Source: UBA11540 sp045536425
GTDB taxonomy: Bacteria; Bacillota; Clostridia; Oscillospirales; Ruminococcaceae
Assembly (NCBI GenBank): GCA_045536425.1
Contig: JAZSNN010000015.1
Coordinates: 1 to 64,000, forward strand
DNA length: 64,000 bases
Direction: 5' to 3'
The notes below the pieces were generated by a model that saw nothing but the letters and a program-made list of their open reading frames with translations, had not been told where the DNA came from and did not search any database. Positions 59,907 through 64,000 of this stretch are shown piece after piece. The position numbers and the translations under genes are program-made. Each line of letters opens with the position of its first letter. The first letter of the stretch is position 1.

Positions 59907-60599
59907 ATGTTTTTTTATTATGACTATTACTATCTTATCTTGATAGTGCCCGCACTGCTTATTGCAACGTGGGCGCAGTTCAAGGTAAATTCAACGTTTA
60001 ATAAATACAGCAAAATAAAAGCGTCCAGAGGCTATACGGCAGCGCAGATAACTCGTAATATCTTGGATGAAAACGGACTTTATAACGTTTCTGTTGAACG
60101 CGTTTCCGGAAACCTTACTGACCATTACGACCCGAAAGCAAATGTGATAAAGCTCTCCGATTCCGTTTATAACAGCACTTCGGTTGCTGCAATCGGAGTT
60201 GCTGCTCACGAAACGGGACACGCGATACAGTATGCAAAAGGCTACGCACCGATAAGGCTCAGAAGTGCTGTAATACCGCTTACACAGATAGGCTCTACTT
60301 TGTCAATGCCGCTGATACTTTTGGGATTTATTTTTTCAATGCGCCCGCTCGTTATTGGAGGAATTATACTTTTTTCCTTGGTTGCTCTTTTTCAGCTTAT
60401 AACATTGCCTGTTGAGTTTAATGCAAGCAGACGAGCATTAGAAACCCTTGAAAACCGTGAGTATCTCTATGACGAGGAGCTGGTCGGCGCAAGAAAAACC
60501 TTATCTGCGGCCGCAATGACCTATGTTGCAGCTCTATTAGTATCGCTAATGCAACTTTTGCGTCTAATTTTACTTTTTGGAAGAAGAAACAACGATTAA
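59907..60599 (+). CDS. Membrane zinc metallopeptidase (YugP family)
   Basis: This 230-residue protein has an N-terminal helix (about 8-26) and two or three C-terminal helices. The zinc motif HExxH is in AAHETGHAIQY. The family (Zn_peptidase_2) has no settled function. ATG 59907 follows TTGGAGT. It regularly sits between fmt and rsmB in clostridia, as here. Confidence 0.92.
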   Translation: MFFYYDYYYLILIVPALLIATWAQFKVNSTFNKYSKIKASRGYTAAQITRNILDENGLYNVSVERVSGNLTDHYDPKANVIKLSDSVYNSTSVAAIGVAAHETGHAIQYAKGYAPIRLRSAVIPLTQIGSTLSMPLILLGFIFSMRPLVIGGIILFSLVALFQLITLPVEFNASRRALETLENREYLYDEELVGARKTLSAAAMTYVAALLVSLMQLLRLILLFGRRNND

Positions 60600-60610
60600 G
60601 GAGATTTCAA

Positions 60611-61942
60611 TTGGAATCAGCAAGACAGATAGCATTTAAAGCGCTTCGAAAAATACAAAAAGATAAAGGCTTTTCCAACATCGTTATTAACAATTCACTC
60701 AACACCGAGACTTTGTCAGCAAAAGACAGAACCTTTGTGACGGCGCTTGTATACGGTGTTGTTGAGAGCTTGTTGACCCTGGATTTTATAATCGAAGCCA
60801 ACTCGTCTAAAAAGTTGTCTAATATCGAGCCTGATGTTTTAACTATTCTTAGAATGGGTGTATATCAGCTTTATTACATGCGCTCTGTTACCGAAAGTGC
60901 CGCTGTAAACGAGAGTGTTGAGCTAGCTAAAAAAACAGGACTTTTTAGAGCTTCGGGATTTATCAATGCTATTTTGCGTTCGTGCATTAGAAATTTTGAA
61001 ATCGAAAAAGCAATTTCCAGCATCAGCGAAACTAACAGAAGATTGAGCATCAAATATTCTTGTCCTTTGTGGCTTGTTGATATGTGGCTCGAGCAATATG
61101 GAGAAGAGAAAACCGAGCTCTTTTTGCAAAGAAGTGTCGGTAGACCTCCCGTTTATATCCGCACAAACACCTTGCTTACAAACGATGATGCTTTGATAAA
61201 AACGATGGAAGATGAGGGAATATCCGCTGAAAAAGATGAGCTTTGCGGATGTCTGAGGTTAAACTCCTTCACCGATTGTGAAAACAGTGAGGCGTTTAAA
61301 AACGGCTATTTTCACGTTCAGGATAAAGCTTCACAAATTTGTGTAAAATATGCCGATATAAAACCCGGTAACGTCGTTTTTGACGTTTGCTCCGCTCCCG
61401 GAGGAAAAGCATTTACAGCCGCGGAGTATATGGAAAATGACGGTAAGCTCTTTGCTTTTGACATTCATCAAAACAGGGTAAAGCTTATAAACGAAGGTGC
61501 AAAAAGACTAAAAATCAGTTGCATTACTGCAGAATGTCAGGATGCAACTGTACATAATTCTTCTATACCAAAAGCAGATGTTGTTTTGTGCGACGTTGTT
61601 TGCTCCGGATTTGGAATTATTAGAAGAAAGCCTGAAATAAAATACAAAACACCCGAAGAAATAGCACGTCTTCCTGAAATACAGTACAAAATCCTTTCAA
61701 ACTCTTCGCTGTATGTAAAGGATGGTGGCACTCTTGTTTATTCTACTTGTACTGTAAACAAGAGGGAAAATGAAGATGTTGTAAATCGCTTTATAAAAGA
61801 GCATATTGATTTTGAAATATTGCTACCCGGTACGGACGAAGGAAAATACTTTGAAAATACAAACGGTGGTTGCATAACCTTGTTCGGTGATGACAATAAT
61901 TCCGATGGCTTTTTTATCTGTAAAATGAAGAAGGTGCGCTAA
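60611..61942 (+). CDS. rsmB: 16S rRNA (cytosine967-C5)-methyltransferase RsmB
   Basis: RsmB makes m5C967 in 16S rRNA. The N-terminal NusB-like domain (residues 1-140) precedes a Rossmann methyltransferase. SAM motif DVCSAPGGKAFTAA; catalytic Cys in STCTVNKREN; second Cys in CDVVCSGFG. The protein has 443 residues. TTG start with AAGGAGA upstream. rlmN begins 2 nt later. Confidence 0.96.
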   Translation: MESARQIAFKALRKIQKDKGFSNIVINNSLNTETLSAKDRTFVTALVYGVVESLLTLDFIIEANSSKKLSNIEPDVLTILRMGVYQLYYMRSVTESAAVNESVELAKKTGLFRASGFINAILRSCIRNFEIEKAISSISETNRRLSIKYSCPLWLVDMWLEQYGEEKTELFLQRSVGRPPVYIRTNTLLTNDDALIKTMEDEGISAEKDELCGCLRLNSFTDCENSEAFKNGYFHVQDKASQICVKYADIKPGNVVFDVCSAPGGKAFTAAEYMENDGKLFAFDIHQNRVKLINEGAKRLKISCITAECQDATVHNSSIPKADVVLCDVVCSGFGIIRRKPEIKYKTPEEIARLPEIQYKILSNSSLYVKDGGTLVYSTCTVNKRENEDVVNRFIKEHIDFEILLPGTDEGKYFENTNGGCITLFGDDNNSDGFFICKMKKVR

Positions 61943-61944
61943 TT

Positions 61945-62976
61945 TTGAAAAAGGATATAAAATCTTTTACACTCGACGCTTTGAAAAACGAAATGGTTTT
62001 AATCGGCGCACAGCCTTTCAGAGCTAAGCAGATATATTCGTGGCTGCATCAAAGAAAAGTAGCCGATTTCAACCAAATGACAGATTTGTCGCTTGATTTG
62101 AGAGAAAAACTAAAGGAAAATTACTACATAAACCGTCTAGAGATTAGAAGAAAACTCGTCTCAAAACTTGATGGTACTGTCAAATATTTATTTGAATTAA
62201 AGGACTCTGAATGTATAGAGAGTGTGGTAATGCGCTATAATCACGGTAATACTATCTGCATTTCTTCGCAGGTTGGTTGCCGTATGGGATGCAAGTTTTG
62301 TGCTTCCACAATAGGTGGCAAGGTTCGCGATCTGACCGCTGCAGAGATGCTTGATCAGATCAATACTGCAGAGCAGGACCTGGGAGAAAGTATCAGCAAC
62401 GTGGTTATGATGGGAATCGGAGAACCGCTGGATAATTTTGATAACGTAATTAACTTTTTGACTATTCTTTCTTCTAAAGAAGGATATAATAAAAGTTTAA
62501 GACATTTATCGTTGTCAACTTGCGGAGTTTGTGATAAAATAGATGCATTAGCTGATAAAAAATTACAATTGACACTGTCTATATCTCTACATGCTCCTAA
62601 TGACGAGATTAGAAATAAAATTATGCCCGTAAACCACAAATGGAGTGTTCACGAATTGATTTCTACCTGCAAACGATATATCCAGAAGACAGGTCGAAGA
62701 ATATCGTTTGAGTATACTATGATTCACGGGGTTAATGACAGCGACGATTGTGCAAGGCAACTAGCATCTCTTTTAGAGGGAATGATATGTCACGTAAATC
62801 TCATTCCTGTAAATGAGGTTAGCGAAACGACGTTTACTAAGAGTGAAAAAGCTAGGATTATTAGTTTTAGCAATATTTTAAACAGCAAGGGCGTAACAAC
62901 CACTGTGCGGCGAAAGCTCGGCGCCGATATTGAAGCAGCGTGTGGCCAGTTGAGAAGAAACGAGACGAGAGACTAA
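61945..62976 (+). CDS. rlmN: 23S rRNA (adenine2503-C2)-methyltransferase RlmN (radical SAM)
   Basis: RlmN methylates A2503 of 23S rRNA and A37 of some tRNAs. The radical SAM cluster motif is CRMGCKFCAST. The C-terminal Cys that forms the intermediate lies in EAACGQL. GEPLDNFDNV and STCGVCDKI are other family motifs. The protein has 343 residues. TTG 61945 follows AAGGTG, whose site overlaps the end of rsmB. Confidence 0.96.
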   Translation: MKKDIKSFTLDALKNEMVLIGAQPFRAKQIYSWLHQRKVADFNQMTDLSLDLREKLKENYYINRLEIRRKLVSKLDGTVKYLFELKDSECIESVVMRYNHGNTICISSQVGCRMGCKFCASTIGGKVRDLTAAEMLDQINTAEQDLGESISNVVMMGIGEPLDNFDNVINFLTILSSKEGYNKSLRHLSLSTCGVCDKIDALADKKLQLTLSISLHAPNDEIRNKIMPVNHKWSVHELISTCKRYIQKTGRRISFEYTMIHGVNDSDDCARQLASLLEGMICHVNLIPVNEVSETTFTKSEKARIISFSNILNSKGVTTTVRRKLGADIEAACGQLRRNETRD

Positions 62977-63011
62977 CACTTTAATCGATTTTTTCGGTTA
63001 GGAGGACATTT

Positions 63012-63749
63012 ATGATAGATGCAGCAGGAAAAAGTGATATAGGTAGAGTCCGTACCACGAATCAAGATGCATACCATATCGGTAAGATTTCAACCGATAT
63101 GGCTTGGTCTGTTGTTTGTGACGGTATGGGCGGTGCAAACGGCGGCAATGTCGCAAGTCTTGTAGCGGTGGGTGCAATATCTGCCAATATGGACAGAAAC
63201 TACAACCCCGAAAAGCCTGATAGCAGTATTCACAATTTGATTACCACTGCGGTAATTAACGCAAATGCACTTGTCTATCAAAAGTCCAAGCAGAGCCCTG
63301 ATTTAGCCGGAATGGGAACTACAGTCGTACTAACCGTGATGAAAAACGATATGGCTTATATTGCGCACGTAGGTGACAGTCGAGCATATCACATAACGGA
63401 TACGCAGATCAGACAGATTACAAAAGATCACACTATGGTGCAGTACCTTATAGAAACAGGGGAACTTACACCCGAAGAAGCAAAGGAGCATCCTAAAAAG
63501 CATCTTATAACCAGAGCCGTTGGTGTAGAGGAAAACATTTCCGTTGATTATAATGAAACTGAGTTGAAAAAAGGCGATAGAATTTTGATTTGTTCTGATG
63601 GTCTTTCAAATCTCGTAAATGAAGACGAGATACAAAACGTCGTAAACAAGAACAACTCACCTGCAGATGCAATCGACCATTTGATTGAACTTGCTAACGA
63701 GCGTGGCGGTAATGACAACATAACTGTTGTTATAATGGAAAACTGCTGA
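63012..63749 (+). CDS. stp: PP2C-family serine/threonine phosphatase Stp/PrpC
   Basis: This phosphatase reverses the action of PrkC on translation and cell-wall proteins. Metal-binding motifs: TNQDAYHIG, VCDGMGGANGG, GMGTTVVLT, AHVGDSRAYH and CSDGLSNLV. At 245 residues it is normal. ATG follows TAGGAGGAC. prkC follows 35 nt later. Confidence 0.95.
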   Translation: MIDAAGKSDIGRVRTTNQDAYHIGKISTDMAWSVVCDGMGGANGGNVASLVAVGAISANMDRNYNPEKPDSSIHNLITTAVINANALVYQKSKQSPDLAGMGTTVVLTVMKNDMAYIAHVGDSRAYHITDTQIRQITKDHTMVQYLIETGELTPEEAKEHPKKHLITRAVGVEENISVDYNETELKKGDRILICSDGLSNLVNEDEIQNVVNKNNSPADAIDHLIELANERGGNDNITVVIMENC

Positions 63750-63784
63750 AACTCACAACTTTTAATTCAGGAGTGAATACCTAG

Positions 63785-64000
63785 ATGGATAAATATATAG
63801 GCAAAAAGCTTGACGGCCGTTATGAGATTAAAGAGCTCATCGGCGTTGGCGGTATGGCTAATGTTTATAAAGCGTATGATGCTATTGAAGAACGCACTGT
63901 TGCAGTGAAAATCCTGCGCGATGAATTTTTGACAAACGAGGAGTTCTTGCGTAGATTCAAAAACGAATCGAAGGCTATATCTGTGCTTTCTCATCAAAAC
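63785..64000 (+). CDS. prkC: Serine/threonine protein kinase PrkC (5' part)
   Basis: Only the first 72 codons lie in the window. The N-terminal kinase lobe is clear: LDGRYEIKELIGVGGMANVY (glycine loop) and AVKILRDEF with the ATP-binding Lys. In Bacillota the full protein also has a membrane helix and external PASTA domains that sense muropeptides. The rest, including those domains, is outside the window. Confidence 0.93.
   Translation, partial: MDKYIGKKLDGRYEIKELIGVGGMANVYKAYDAIEERTVAVKILRDEFLTNEEFLRRFKNESKAISVLSHQN

Overview
This window comes from the chromosome of a low-GC, Gram-positive, endospore-forming member of the Bacillota. It is most likely a Clostridia of the Ruminococcaceae/Oscillospirales type. 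The sporulation genes spoIIGA-sigE-sigG, the diadenylate cyclase pair cdaA-cdaR, remA, and the blocks phoH-ybeY-era-yqzL-recO and priA-def-fmt-rsmB-rlmN-stp-prkC all point to Bacillota. The long Ser/Thr/Glu stalks on surface proteins, the GHL10-type proteins and the aspartate-semialdehyde dehydrogenase type suit a gut clostridium. The lineage is inferred from gene content and order; no search was run. I saw no rRNA, tRNA, CRISPR array or prophage. The only mobile element is an IS200-type insertion sequence at the left edge.

Layout. 1-750: IS200 element. 890-5922: two envelope proteins, a GHL10 glycosidase-like protein and a giant fusion of a GHL10-like domain with a cell-wall amidase. 6070-7505: a DUF3343 protein and a cysteine-desulfurase-like enzyme. 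7577-12348: cdaA, cdaR, a FAD enzyme and a 2-hydroxyacid dehydrogenase. 12438-15235: a small orphan protein convergent with sigG, sigE and spoIIGA on the minus strand. 15379-20864: an aconitase-family hydratase, a GH31 glycosidase, a RodA/FtsW protein and a GNAT acetyltransferase. 21052-23909: rplS, lepB, rbgA, rnhB, yraN. 23919-26994: dipeptidase, thrC, metallophosphoesterase. 27089-33563: tig, clpP, clpX, lon, engB. 33647-35567: YerC/TrpR-type regulator, methyltransferase, hslO. 35588-37948: an Asn/Gln-rich micro-ORF, an SGNH lipoprotein and acpP. 38010-40483 (minus): asd, dapA and a small ACT-like protein. 40678-45259: queA, tgt, secD, secF. 45301-52660 (minus): phoH, ybeY, era, yqzL, recO, mutS2, birA, plus a VanY-type lipoprotein. 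52820 to the end: rsmE, Nudix, yicC, remA, gmk, rpoZ, priA, def, fmt, Zn-peptidase, rsmB, rlmN, stp and the start of prkC.

Most of the window is core machinery: protein quality control, translation, secretion, cell-wall and c-di-AMP signalling. The less ordinary parts are the following. The GHL10-amidase fusion has lost the Asp pair seen in its active-looking neighbour. The DUF3343/desulfurase pair may handle sulfur or selenium. A 48-residue Asn/Gln-rich micro-ORF has a good ribosome-binding site and a possible forespore promoter like one upstream of sigG. dapA seems to start at CTG. Trigger factor carries a Lys/Thr repeat tail. A small ACT-like protein closes the lysine operon. Three promoters (hydratase, rplS, tig) share the 13-mer TGTGTGATAYAAT. 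Starts were chosen mainly by Shine-Dalgarno spacing, so several differ from the longest open frame.
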